The notes below the pieces were generated by a model, which made no database searches, had not been told where the DNA came from, and was given only the letters and a program-made list of their open reading frames with translations. Source: Anseranas semipalmata (taxonomy: Eukaryota > Chordata > Aves > Anseriformes > Anseranatidae). From it: 64,000 nucleotides of DNA. The stretch covers positions 1,777,815 through 1,841,814 of the forward strand of contig VXAA01005665.1 of assembly GCA_013399115.1 (NCBI GenBank), in the 5' to 3' direction. Shown one piece after another: positions 50,717 through 63,400 of the stretch (positions within the stretch are counted from its first letter, which is position 1; the number at the start of each line of letters is the position of its first letter). A program made the translations under genes and the position numbers.

Positions 50717-50905
50717 TTATATTAATCTCCCTATGCTGAATCTGTTTTGTCCAAGATGGTAATTGGTGAGCAACATCTCTGTCCTTATCTCAACCCTTGA
50801 GCCCTTTCCATTGTATTTTCTCCCCCTTTTCCTTCGGGGAGGGAGAGTTAGAGAGCAGCTGTGGTGAAGTTCGGCTGCCCAGCAGGGTAAAACCACCACA
50901 CTTGC

Positions 50906-51119
50906 TTAAAGCCTGACATAAACAGCAGCTAATAGCACAGGTTATCTATACAGTGATCTCACAAACCTTTAATGTTAAAGAAAGTTCCATTTAGTCAAAT
51001 ATAGTAAAATCCCAAGACAGTAATGCTACATAATACTGTGTCATGGTGTGACAGGGTGTAAATTTACACAAATTACATTTATGGAAGTGCTCAATTCCAA
51101 GCATTTAATTAAGTCAATG
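50906..51119. other. non-coding AT-rich DNA
   Basis: Nothing recognised between the solo LTR and the GC-rich block. Confidence 0.6.
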
Positions 51120-51430
51120 TCAGCACTTCGTCCCCAGGTGTAAGGGCCCTGAGCACACACCCGTCATGGGGGTTTGGCTATAGGGACTCCATGCCCACTC
51201 ACAGCCTGCAGGAGGTGTGGGGAGAGGCTCCCCAGCAGCATTGTGCTGTGGGGAGGCTGTAGCCAGGGCCCACCCTTGCCCCTGGTAGCTGCTTTTAGCT
51301 AAGGTTTCCATGCCTAGTCCCTGCCCGAGCTACAGCCCCACTGCATGGCAGCCCTGGGCCCCGCAGAGCTGGGCCCACCTGCAGGCCCACAGCCTGACAC
51401 AGCCTTGGCCTGGCCCCAGGGAAGTGCCTG
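51120..51430. other. unexplained GC-rich block
   Basis: About 300 bases, rich in C and G, start some 215 bases after the solo LTR and end abruptly at a T/GT-rich stretch. Short open frames cross it on both strands (for example 51120-51311 reverse and 51310-51633 forward), but none shows a domain. It shares no obvious words with the GC-rich block at 28300-28610, and I could not assign it to a family. Confidence 0.5.
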
Positions 51431-54400
51431 ATGCAATTTTGTTTTGTTTTGGGGTGTGTGTGTGGTGTTTTTTGTTTCTTTTATTTACTTATTTATTTAT
51501 TCATATGCTCAACAAAATTAAAGTCTGTTGCTTTCATGTTGTATCAAGTTCAGATGAGCAGATACTTACAGGCCAAAGTCATCTCAGTCCAATCAAATTA
51601 TTTAAAATGTCAGTTCTCAGTATTGCAAATTAGATTAGTAAATGACTGGAATGAATGTAGTCGATTTTGCATAAGTAAACAGAATAACAGAGTAAGTGGA
51701 TGAAAACTTTGTGGGATAACCCTATTATCCCAGCTCCATTGATAAATACATTAGCCCCATTGGCAGCAACTTCTAAGACACTTCTGAAACAAAGCTTTTT
51801 TCTTTTTTTTCTTTCCCTTTAAATACTATTTCACAGAATCAACATATTTTGATAAAAAGTCACCTATGAGAGTAACATAAGAACAGCTAATGACCTGATA
51901 TCCTGTGTACTCATCAGTCAGGCAGGAGGGAGCCAGCCTCATGTCCTTTGGTGGCTTGCTTTAGACCAGGAACAAAGAAGATGGATCCCCAGTCCCAGAC
52001 TACAGCACAGGACTAGGCTGAAGAGTTGCTGTCTCTGTTGCAATAACACAGACCTGCTCAGGTAGATGCCAAACACCGATCTATGTCAGGTGTGACCCTC
52101 GCTATTGGAGACTTGCAGCTGTCAGAGAGTTCAAGAGCAGCACACAAATGGCTGCATGTTTTCAGGTCTCTGTGTATGGTAGTATTGCTCTCTGGAACAG
52201 GGAAGAAATTTTCTTTGAGGCAGTAATCTGTATGAAGAGACCTGGTACAGGATCCACAGATGCTGCTATGGGTGGAGGCAGGTTAGTGTAGCAAATGACC
52301 TTCTCTGGAGTAATTTTCTCCTCCACCTACCCAGCTGCAGAAGCTGGCTCACAAACTCAGCCACATCCAGGACTTTCCTTTCTGCTGGAGCATGTGGGAC
52401 TGGGTCAGGTTTAGGAATTAGCTCATGGACTTGGGGATGCAGAAGCCTGTCAGGAATTAGGCACTAGAGCTGGGCACTAGAGCTTTCCTACTCTGCGGAA
52501 AGGATGGGAATACGACAGGGCATGGCCCTCAAGGAAAGTTTTGGCATGTGATGTTTTAGAAAGTGGGCAAGTCTGGCCAGCAGTGGTATAGCTGCTGGAG
52601 CAGTGTGCTGCTTCTCTAACTCTTCTGATCACTGAAGCTGCTTTTTCTTGTGCTGTTGCTGCAGAAGAATCTGTATGAGCTCCTGGCACAGAACAGAGCC
52701 TCCAGCTTGTAAAAGCCGCTGCCATCTATAACCCTACTGTGCATTAAATTATTTTGACCTGCAAACAGAACAAGCCATGGACTAACAGATGTCCTGTAAA
52801 CTACTTCCTTCCTGCTTACATCCTGTTTAGGTCTAGACACATACATCAAGTCTGCAGATCAAGCATTGCAGAAACATTGCTGAATGCCATGACACACTTC
52901 AGAAATAAAGGCAGCCGTTATTCACCTGCCGTGCTGCCAGCCACCTTCTGTATTTGCATTGAGCCCCTCTCTGCATCACCGTACAATGGAAGGAAGGGAA
53001 TTCCAGTGAAGGGAAATTTTAGATACACATTTCCACTGAGTCAGTACATTACTTTTTATCTGTGCTTTTAATCTAAAATTTTACTCCACTGTTAAATGTT
53101 TAAACCCCCCACAGATCTGGTTGTATGTTCTTGTGAATTTTCGTTATTTCCCCCCCTCCCTCCCCTTCTCCCAACAGATAACTGAATACAAGGTAAATGG
53201 CAGCAGTGTCATTTATTTCTTTCAGTAGCAGACATGCAGACCAATCCTACCTTGTGCTATAAACAATAAAAGTTAGAATGTCATCTATTCTTCATTGTAA
53301 TAATGCAGAGACTTTTTGTCCTCTCAAGAATCTGATGTTCTGAAATGGATTTTAATTGTAAGGTCTCGATTCATTAAACCTATGACACTACATGTATAGC
53401 AAAAAAAAAAATAGATGGAGGCTTAGTTAAGTCATTATTTAAATATAATTTAATCTTCTTGTTTACTTGCTCTTACTATACTGAAAGAAGAATCCTTTCT
53501 TTATGCTTCTTGTCTGCATGAACTCCTTGAGTAAAATAATGTTACAAACCCTATTAGGCTAGCAAAGAGGTCTATTAAAATGATGCTAGGGATCCTACTT
53601 AAAACTATTCAGGGTGGATTAATCAGGCTGACGACTACCTTTACAGAAAGGAGCCACAACCAGCTGCAGATACATCTGCACAGCAACTGTGCCCCTATCT
53701 ACCTCAAGAAGTTAGTCCTTCCCCAAGTATCACTAGTATAGGAAAGCAAATAGAAAATCATTCATTGCCCTTTTTTTGGAGTAAAGTCATAATGATCACA
53801 TGCTCATACTACATGAAAGGAACTTTTCTTATAAAATGTCATACAAAGCAGTCTTCCACTATGAAAAGTGGGTTGGAAGAGTTTTGTTGCATTTTAGTAA
53901 CAGAAGGAAATAATACAAATGCAGTAAATATAAGCTATCCCCATAAGGTCCCAGTGAAGCAGGTCTAGATGTCAAACTCTAACAGGTTAGTTTTGCACTA
54001 CAGGAAAATTTTGAAGTAGAGGACCAAGCCAAGAGTTGGCTCAATCTATGCTTTAAAGTATCACATGCTCCCATCTGCAGCCTTCCCTCTATATTTTATT
54101 GCTCGGCCTGTTTTGGCATAGACCCTTGTCTGTAATCACAGATTACATCCCAAAATAACCAACATTTGCACCACAGGCAACAACCTAGCTCTGAAGCTTC
54201 ATCTGTGTTTTTTTTTTTTTTCCCCTCCATAAAAGTTTATAAAAAAAAAAGAAACCTGTTCAAAGTTCTCCCTCTCTGAAGATGCTGAGCTTTTTCTCTC
54301 CATTTATGTTGTGTGTTTTTATTCTGGCCAAGCTTAGAGTAGATTAGAGATGCTTTCATTCCAACATGGCAAATTCTCCTTGTAGGAGCTCTGTGTAGAG

Positions 54401-57400
54401 AGATGAGCTTGAACAGCTCTCTGGGTTTGACTGTAAAGGGACTATTCTCTGGGGAAGTGTAAAAAGACTATATGTGTATAGAACACACACAACCTTTATG
54501 ATGAAAGCTCAAGGGCTTTTTGGAGTAATTCTTGCATGGTTACCAAGAACTGTGAAGTACATATTGCAGGAAAACCCCCTCTTTGCTAAAAGCTAGAAAC
54601 TATTAAATTCCAATTTTCCATGCATTAGTGTAAGCAGCTTGTACCACAGGGAACCAGAAGTGTTTGGCTTGGACGCTCCGTATCAGAAGCTGCAGAACAG
54701 ATAATGAAGAGAGGCGAAGGGAAAACTGAGAGAGTAAATATGTTTGCAGGTACATATAAAACTGATTGCTTTCAAGAACAGGTAGGAATCCTTGTTATTA
54801 AATGTATATTTCATCCTATTTTGCCATATTAACTAATCACAAGTGAACAGATGCTTTTGAGCCATAATCTGAGCTACCTAATAATGTAATAATTTGTAAC
54901 ATCAAGGAATAAACAGCCAACAACAGATGACTCAAACAGATCCTGCCCCTACTCACACTATCCTATATCATCATGCTCAAGTAGTTTCACTTTTATTCAC
55001 ATGACTTGCGTAGACTCACATAAAAATTGTGTCCTGTTAATCATCTGTCATTTCCAAACAGAAAAGAAGGTCTGTGGTCACCAGCAGTATAGAACAGCTC
55101 AAATTTTACTGCAGAAGTATGCTTGTGTAAATGATAAAAAAAAAAAAAACACGAACAAACAAAAACCTATGTATTTGAAATAAAATTCTTTTCAAACCCA
55201 AGTAAAATTAACAAAAATGACATACACAGAAATTTAATGAATCTTTCATCATCCCCTCCTCTTCATAGGTTTATTTTTTACACGGTATTTACACAGTAAT
55301 AGTATCTTAAGCAAGAGAAAGTTCAAGTTATCTCAGAAAAACAAAACTAAGTTGCTTCAATAGAAAAAGTCTGACTCCAACAGAGCTAGCAGTGTTCACT
55401 ACCTCCACCAAATCAAAGCCCTAACATTAAACAAGGTAGTCAGACATGGCATAAGCAGTTAAGAATGAGATGCGTTTGTAACATATTGCAAACATAATTC
55501 ACAAGATAATGAACTTAAAATGCCAGGATGGCAAGTATAAATTGGAGAAGACAGAGAATGCTAAGCTCAGCCCTAATTTAACTTCACTGACTTCAAATAC
55601 ATCTCTGCGGAACAGGACATATGCAGGCACAGCAATAGTTTGAAATGTGTCTGTATTTCTACTTGTCTTGTCTTTCTTCCTTTTATGACTTTAAGCCTAC
55701 TGACTATTTAAAAATAAAATGATTGGCCTATTTGATGTTAAGGAACAAAGAAATGTCAGTAGAGTTGGAACAAAAATATACCTACAGTTTTTGACACAGT
55801 CTGTAGTCTCCATTTCACCCTATTTTTTGTCTTCAAATAAAAAAGGCTTTGAAAAGTTATATTTATATATATACACACAAAAAAAATTGTTAGGTCAGGC
55901 AATACTGTATTTTAAAGACATATGTATGTTTAAATCTTTCAGGCAGTTCCTAACAAAATACGAATACAAATATAAAAGAATCTTCATGCAAGTACTTGAA
56001 TATGGACATTAAATACACAGACATAAACATGCATTGCAGGATACTGGTGGATGAGTACTGAATTTTTAACTACTTCATTCTTGTTGTGTGGGAGCATAAT
56101 AGACACCCTGTAGCATTAGGATATTTGGATAACCTCATGCTCAAGCCTTTTATCTCAATGATCCAAGTACAATAACATACTACTGGAGGCATATGTTTGA
56201 AAGTGTCCATTTGTCAAGTAACAGGCTGTCTGTCAGTGTATTTATATTCCCCTTGTGACATACGAGTAGGTAGTTTTACAGAGGGAAGTGTCGGTAAATG
56301 GAAGACAGAATTAGGGCAGAACTTCAAGGCAGAGCGGAGACAAACAAGGGAAGGACATCAGGTAATGGAGGTCAAATGTTGGCTAGATGCCTACAGAAGC
56401 TACAAAACCCAAGAACGCTATTTCCTCTCATTAATGAGAACTTCCATGACTGAGTGGAAGACAGATCCTTCTCTTCTGGAAGGGGAGGAAGAAGAAATAA
56501 TTTTCCAGAGCTTGCCTGAAATATTGTACCATTTAGCAACAATTAGTGATACTACTTAAAAAGTTTTTTCAGAAAGCTTGAAGAAATGCAACAGAGGATT
56601 TTTTGAAGGCATGAAAATGAATGTTGTGATTAGGCTTACTCTCCAGTAAGTTACATGCATTCATTCATGAAACAATTTGGTTGGAGTCCTGCTGTATACA
56701 CAAGTTAATGCATTTTTTTCCCCCACAAGCAGAGATTACAAGCAACATTCAAATGCTCAAAAAATGAACAAAACACACATTCTTTCTGCTAGCAAGCAAG
56801 CTTACCCCTTCTTTCTCATAACAAGTCACTTCCAGTATAAGTGACTGGAAACATTAGAATTGCATTTAAGAGAAGACAATCATATGAGCTTTGCTATACT
56901 TCATAACACAAAGCCAGAAAAATGCATAACATTAGAGTGCAATACCTATAATTATTCTCCAATTAAGAAATGTATTTTTCATATTGATTTTTTAAATTAT
57001 TTTAAATTTGTGGAAATCGCCGTCATGAAGTTATTGAGAGAAGGAGTTAAGTAAGATATGAAGGACAAGCTACTTTCAGGAAATGTCTGTACTTTTGCGA
57101 AGGAAAAAGTGTAAAAACATCAGAAGAATCTAAGTGCTGACTACTTACTAACTGGGCCAAAAAATTCTGTAAGAAACACATTTGCTTTTAGTAAATTTAC
57201 ACTTCTCTTGTAAGCATCTTTCACTGCTCATCATTAAAGGCTGCCAGTTTATATAGTGTGGTGATCTAATATGAAGTCATTTTAGCCACAGATCACACAA
57301 ATCAAACGTACCATCCAACACACACATACAAAGACAAGCTACTAGAAAGACAAAAATAAGTATAAAATACGTTTCTAAGGATAAGTGGTACAAAGTTTTC

Positions 57401-60400
57401 AAAGCCACTATCTTGGAGAACCTGTGGTTTTAATAGCTGACTTGAAATATCTGTAAAATCATTTAAAAGTATCAAGATTATACCTTTTTACTGTGATTAT
57501 TACTGAAGAACTGAAATAAGTTCAACTAAGGATTCTAGGAAACGGCTTTACTTTTCTATTGATATGGTCTGTCCCTCTATTCGTAGCAATGAACAAGGAC
57601 TGGTATCCCAGCTCTTTGTACATGAAATCTAGATACCTTTAGGTAACACTTTTGTTGTGTAGACCTCTTGCAAGACCAGCTCCTAAAACTCCAATATGCA
57701 CCATTTTTTTTACCTAGCTGAAAAGAGAGGCTGCAAATTCAATGTAGTAACATTTATTTGATATTTTCAAGGACTATGTTAGTCAAGAGAGCCACTTACC
57801 ACTAAAAAAAAAAAGTATTGGCTACCCTCAGCTTCTGAAACTCTGCATCTTTCCTGTCATAAAATACATTGCTCCAAAGGCCTTCATGGAGTTCAGTAGC
57901 AATTGCCTACAATCCCTTTGAAGAGAGTAAGATGCATGTGCATGCAGGACACGTGCATGTACTTTGGGGAACAGGATAAAAGCCTGAAATTTTTTACTGT
58001 TTTATGAACTTAATCTGATAAATTCAGGTTGAAGACAATGTAGTAGAATGACATTGTTCTCAAATCTGCAAGTTTTCAGTGGATAAAACAGCAGATACAA
58101 TTGTGTGTATTGGTATTTTAACACGTCATGAAGATACTGTAGATTAACTCTTTTCAAGGTGGACAGAGTAAATACGTCCAGAATATGACATGCTTCTGTG
58201 TATTCTAACAAATGCCAATATCCTTTACAAAAAGGATTATTGTATTTCTGAATTTAAAAAATGCTTATGAAGTGTTTGCATAGTAATTCTTACTTTCAGA
58301 CAGCAGATAAAATTTCATTTCTATCGGTATCTACTAGATATTCTTGTATTTAACTCTCCAAATTGGTATTTTCTGCAGTGATCAATCAAGAAGTAAGAGA
58401 GGTGCGAGAAAATTCTGTTAGCTCTTCCTCTTTGGAGTCTGCCGTAACATTTCCAAAGCCATTCATAGAGCAAGTCCTGGCTTCCAACTTCAGTACTGAC
58501 TATTGCATGATTTCTACACTGTTAAGCCTGTGGGATAGATGCCTGCATCCCAAAAAGGGGGCGGGATTTCTTTTAAGCCATGCAGTTAACTAGGTAACAG
58601 AACTCTTACCCTCCTCCAGGTGGCTGATGTGATTAGCTGTGCATATTTTTGGAGCTGCTACTAATTGCTGTAAATTTTGGTTCATATAGTATTCTCTGCT
58701 GGGCTGTTTGCTAGCAATCTTTTATCATTTTCAATATATAAAGCCTGCACAGTTAAAGCCACTAATCGTATTTAAAAAAAAAAAAAAGATATCAGAGCCT
58801 TAAAACTGCAGGTGTCAAATCTGCAACTCGGAGATAAATTAAGACACTGATGCTTGCTTAGAAGGACTGTGTTTTTTTATTTTATTTTCCTCCCACAAGT
58901 TGACATGAAAATTTGAAATTAAAAAAGAAATTATTCAAAACCTTAAGCTCCACAACAATCAGGTCAAAATCTTTACCATATTAGAATGTAATGAGTAAAA
59001 GGCATAAGGAATATACTATAGGAACAGCCAGACTTGAGGAAATAACTGAAACAAATCCACTTAAAGCGTCAAGTCCCAGAAGGCATTCAGGTGCCATAGC
59101 AAAGGGAGCCCACAGGATCAGACATTGCACAACAAATGACCCTGTTATACCATATGATTTCACACAGCTAGCACTGGCAGGGAATAGTTATATATTAGCC
59201 TATCTTGCAAAAAATAAAAATAAAAATCCCTATATGAGAGATTACAGCTTTTCGAACCCAGTCCTGAGAAGTGCTTTTCTCTTTGGCCAGAAGACTATAT
59301 TGTGGGCCAGGAAAATGTTCAGAATGGTCAGTTTTGATTTAAACAGTAGGCAGGAGATAATTACCCTGCCCAGCAAGCACTTCTGAACAACACAATTTTT
59401 AATGCCTTCAAAACCAAATGCTGTGTAAAAAACTTACTTCTTTCTGGTATGAGAAGAATCAAGCTGTTCAAGCCATGAGAAAAGTCAGGCCTCAATATCA
59501 TGACCTATGGAGTGATAGTGGCAAAGTAGAAAAAAACTACAGAGAGTGTCAGACAAGTGCAAAGAACTGCAAGTATGCAAACATATCTTTGGAAGAACCC
59601 TCTTTCCATTTTTATAATTCAATCATATTTGTAATAAGAATATCACAAGTTGGTTTTCTATTCAGAAGCTTTTTTCAGCTTTCATGTTTTTCATATTACC
59701 AGAGTAAAAAACAGCTACCTAAAGATTGTTATAAATTAAACCATAAAAAACATGGGGAAAAGAAATAGTGCAACTTTCAAAAAGTGACTACATCCAACAT
59801 AATTTACAGTAATTATGTACTAATTTTAAAATGCCATTATTATCAAGGCACTTCAATAAAATTATTCACAGTAGGGTTACCACTGTGACTGATACAAAAT
59901 TTTTCAGAGCCTAACTCATATCGATAAGAATGAAATACATCCTATCATGTGTTTGTGACTTGTGGAAACTTTTCAGTGTTTCTCACACACTTCCTGCCAG
60001 CAACACAGATTTCCTCTAGGAGCAGTATGGACAACTGAATCAATGCAAATCCAGTCTATCAGTGAAAGATTTTATTTGCTTGTCACCTCAGAGAGAAGCC
60101 AAGCCAAACCTTACATTTCCATTTTCCTTTGAGACACTGCTACCTAGGTGCAGTCTGTCCAGAAGTGGGAACACGAAGGAATATATATGCACCACTGAGA
60201 TGCATGAATATGTTCTGCTGTACTGGCATGCTGCTTAGCAGGCAACAGCAGGAGCAGAGGTGGCTTGTTCCAGTGAGTATTTACCTGAATATTCAAAGCA
60301 CAACACTTCTTCACCCTCCCTCCCCACCCCATAGCAGAGAGTAGAGCAGAAATGTAGTGAAAGAAATAAACGCAAATAAAGCAAAGGAATGATTATTGAA

Positions 60401-63400
60401 AATGTCTCTTGTTAAGTGCTCTGTTTGCAGGCAGTTTACTTAAGTATAAGGGCTATGTGTGATCAATACTGGCTTTAAACATTTACACCTTTTAACCTTT
60501 ATCTACAACTTTTAATCTTGCGAGGCTCATCTCTGCAAGCCACAAAAGAAATGCAGGGGTGGCAAGGATAATTCAGGTTTCATGAAAATGATCAGCCAAG
60601 TAGTGTCTGTAAACACTTTACAGGTCCCCACACAGACAGAAGCTCTCATATGGACTAGTATGATAAAACTAGCCAGAGAATCCCAGTAAAAGAAATGCCT
60701 CCAAAAGGAAAATACCTCCCATAGGAAAATACTCATTTTAGAGTCTGCAATTACCCATTTGCAACACTTCCTCATTTCTGGTGCTTAGACCTGTACTTGA
60801 TAACAGAGTTCCAACACAGCATACTCGTATGCTGTCTGAACCCTAACTGTTGCTGTTTCCCAATGCACACCTCTATTCCCCTCATTACTGCTACAGTACA
60901 GTAACGTGATAAACCATCTTCCTTCCCCGCCTTCTATAAAGACATTATCTACAATTACATTACTAACTCAATAGAAAGCAGGTGCTAGCTTCAAAGTTAA
61001 TGAGAATGGAACATGAGCAATATTTTGTTTTCAGATTAAGAATTCCCTAGAGAAATAACAACTTTGTAAAGCCATTTAGAAAAACAGACTCCGCCACTCT
61101 GCAGCAACAGTCCAAAACCTGAACACAACTATATTACCTTGTTGCAACTATTACCACAGAACATTGGTCCAAACAGCAATCCAATAATGAGGAGCTAAAT
61201 GTAAAGGGAGTCTTCTTTGTGTGTCATTAGCAAATGTGATCCTAGGAAACAGTGATTATTCAAAAAGTTTGAGAAGAGCAAAATCTGAATAAACCTTAGT
61301 CCTATAGCAGCTATTCACACTTCTGAGGTTTTCCCTCAGTAGTACTTTTTTTTTGTCATCATTTTAGTGAGGGTATCTTCTAAGTGGCCTCTCATTTCTT
61401 TCTTGATGGCCTTAGACAGTTGGTTGTGTACGGCTCTTGTATCTGGTTACATAGTTTCATCAGTTGCTTGCAAAGACAATGACAAACTACACTGGAAAAC
61501 AAAATACCAAAAACAGTTTTAAATTCCACTGCAGCTTTTCACTGTGGGACCAAACATGATATTGCGCTAAGTACATAACTCTTCTTACACTTTCATGACC
61601 TGAATAATTCCAGAGTTAATACAAAGCCCCGTTCATTTATATTGACTTCAAAGTAATTATGCCACTATTCAGTTAGAGTATGCCGTAAAAACTGATAGAA
61701 TTTTAGTTTCTGACCTTTTTAAAGCAGCAAGCTTTCCAATCAAGAAAAATGCCAGGACTGGCATGTATATAAAATCAGACAAAGCAAGAGAAGTATACCT
61801 TAATTTAACAGACAGGGCAACGACTAGAAACAAAAATATGCTATACACTGAATTCTTCCTGGAGTTTTTGTTCCTTGTGCTCATCTTATAGGCTGTTTGT
61901 TATTGAGGGTGGGGGGAGGAAGGAGAAGAGAGACAAATTAACTTCTATTCTGAAATACACTTTGATTGCAATAACAGTATTAATAATTAGGAGCATAATG
62001 AGCTTATTGCAACTCACATAACAGCATCAACATTACAACCATTAAAACCCAAGAAATAAAAATAAGTAAAATGTTTCCAAACAGGAAACACAGGCAGGCA
62101 GAAAGCACCTGTTCAAACCACAAAGATGTTATATTAAATCAGCTTTTACTTCTGTTGACAGTGTTAAGATAGCTATGATAAATCACAGGTGCTAAAGACC
62201 TCTGTTTTATAGCCCCTTTGAAAAATGGCTTCTTTGTAAGCAGAAGACACACAAATGACATGCTTCATTCACCCACAAATGACCTCAAACTGACTAGATG
62301 TCTGCTGAATTGCTAGCAGCATTCTGTGAAGCTTCCCCAGGAACACAGGAGCATGCTCCTATATCATACTGGGACAAACTGGTCTTAGCTAAAAACAATT
62401 CTAATCAGTTGTGCTCTCAGCTGAAATCCATACATAAAGAAAAAATTCTATGCTAATACATTTGCAAAGATCTGGCAAACCAAAGCAACTTGGGAGAAAC
62501 AGAATTCTGCTTTCAATGGTTGGTGTAAACACTTGCTAGCTGCAAGGACAATCCAATTCATTAATCCTACTGCTGCATTTGGACCTGAAGCATAAAGTAT
62601 TTCATACAATATCTGAAGCTGAGCCAAGGAGTACTATTAGGCATAAATTACCACCTCTGATGTCTCCCAAAAAGTTTTGAGAATACACTGTTTAATTTTG
62701 TTTGGCTTTAAACAGCATACTGATTATTCTTCAATTAAATATAACCAGTGCTTTGTTTTTGGTGCAGGCAGACTACATATTTAGAACAGCCAGTTCTTGT
62801 GTGCTTCTGTCAGCTGACATGCTCAAACAAAGTTTTAAATATCCTGTCTCTTTGCTGAGTAAAGCGGAATAACAAAATATGCTAGTGCTTCAGATGACTA
62901 TGAAATAGGGCAGAAATGGCTGCAGTGGAAGGCTGTGATAGAGTTTGGCCTGTGTCAGTAGAACCAGCAGCCTCCAGGAAGTCCTGTGCCCTTTCCCAAG
63001 GTTTGTATGCAATCAGGCTTGGCAGCAGGTTGCAGCATTTCCCCCTAGATTAGACCCAGAAGCTGTCATCCACATGTGGAAGCTTCTCAGATCCATCCTT
63101 GCTGCTTACTGCTCTCTCAAGCTGATCCTGTCTCCATAACAGATCAGTGTCTTTAGGATAACTCTTTTATTCACACCTTGGTGACTGTTCAGAAACATGA
63201 TAATATTCATTGCTCCAAGTCTCTTGCCTTGTATCCATCCACATACTCAAAACAGCGTAGAAATATTACAGTGTACAAGACCAGAAAAGCTGCTATTTCT
63301 GATGTACATAATTCCAAACAAACTAGCGCAACCTAAGTAGCATTCAGTGATTCATGTGGATCTACAGTCTGCATACTGGCCCCTACAAGTTCCTCACAAT

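Larger units (their letters stand above)
50061..50905 (+). mobile_element. solo ERV LTR with target-site duplication
   Basis: The LTR spans 50066-50900. It begins TGTATTGGGTTTACG and ends AAACCACCACA, so it has the retroviral TG...CA ends and a short TGT/ACA inverted terminus. The 5-base sequence CTTGC flanks it exactly (50061-50065 and 50901-50905), which marks one integration event. A 5-bp duplication is typical of ERVL-type and some ERV1-type elements. No gag, pol or env sequence adjoins it, so it is a solo LTR left by recombination between the two LTRs of a provirus. The span includes 344 undetermined bases. The family name is not assigned because that needs a repeat-library comparison. 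Confidence 0.92.

Noticed and set aside
50018..50725. Open frames of 143-235 codons around the N run
   Set aside because: Most of their length is undetermined bases. They are artefacts of the gap inside the LTR.
56197..56559. Forward frame of 120 codons
   Set aside because: No recognisable domain, splice context or conserved motif. It is within chance length for 64 kb read in six frames.
58002..58211. Reverse-strand frame of 69 codons with a possible acceptor
   Set aside because: No donor or convincing terminus and no recognisable domain.
58991..59386. Forward frame of 131 codons and the adjacent 116-codon frame at 59418-59768
   Set aside because: Unrecognised, in different frames and separated by stops, with no promoter or splice pattern.
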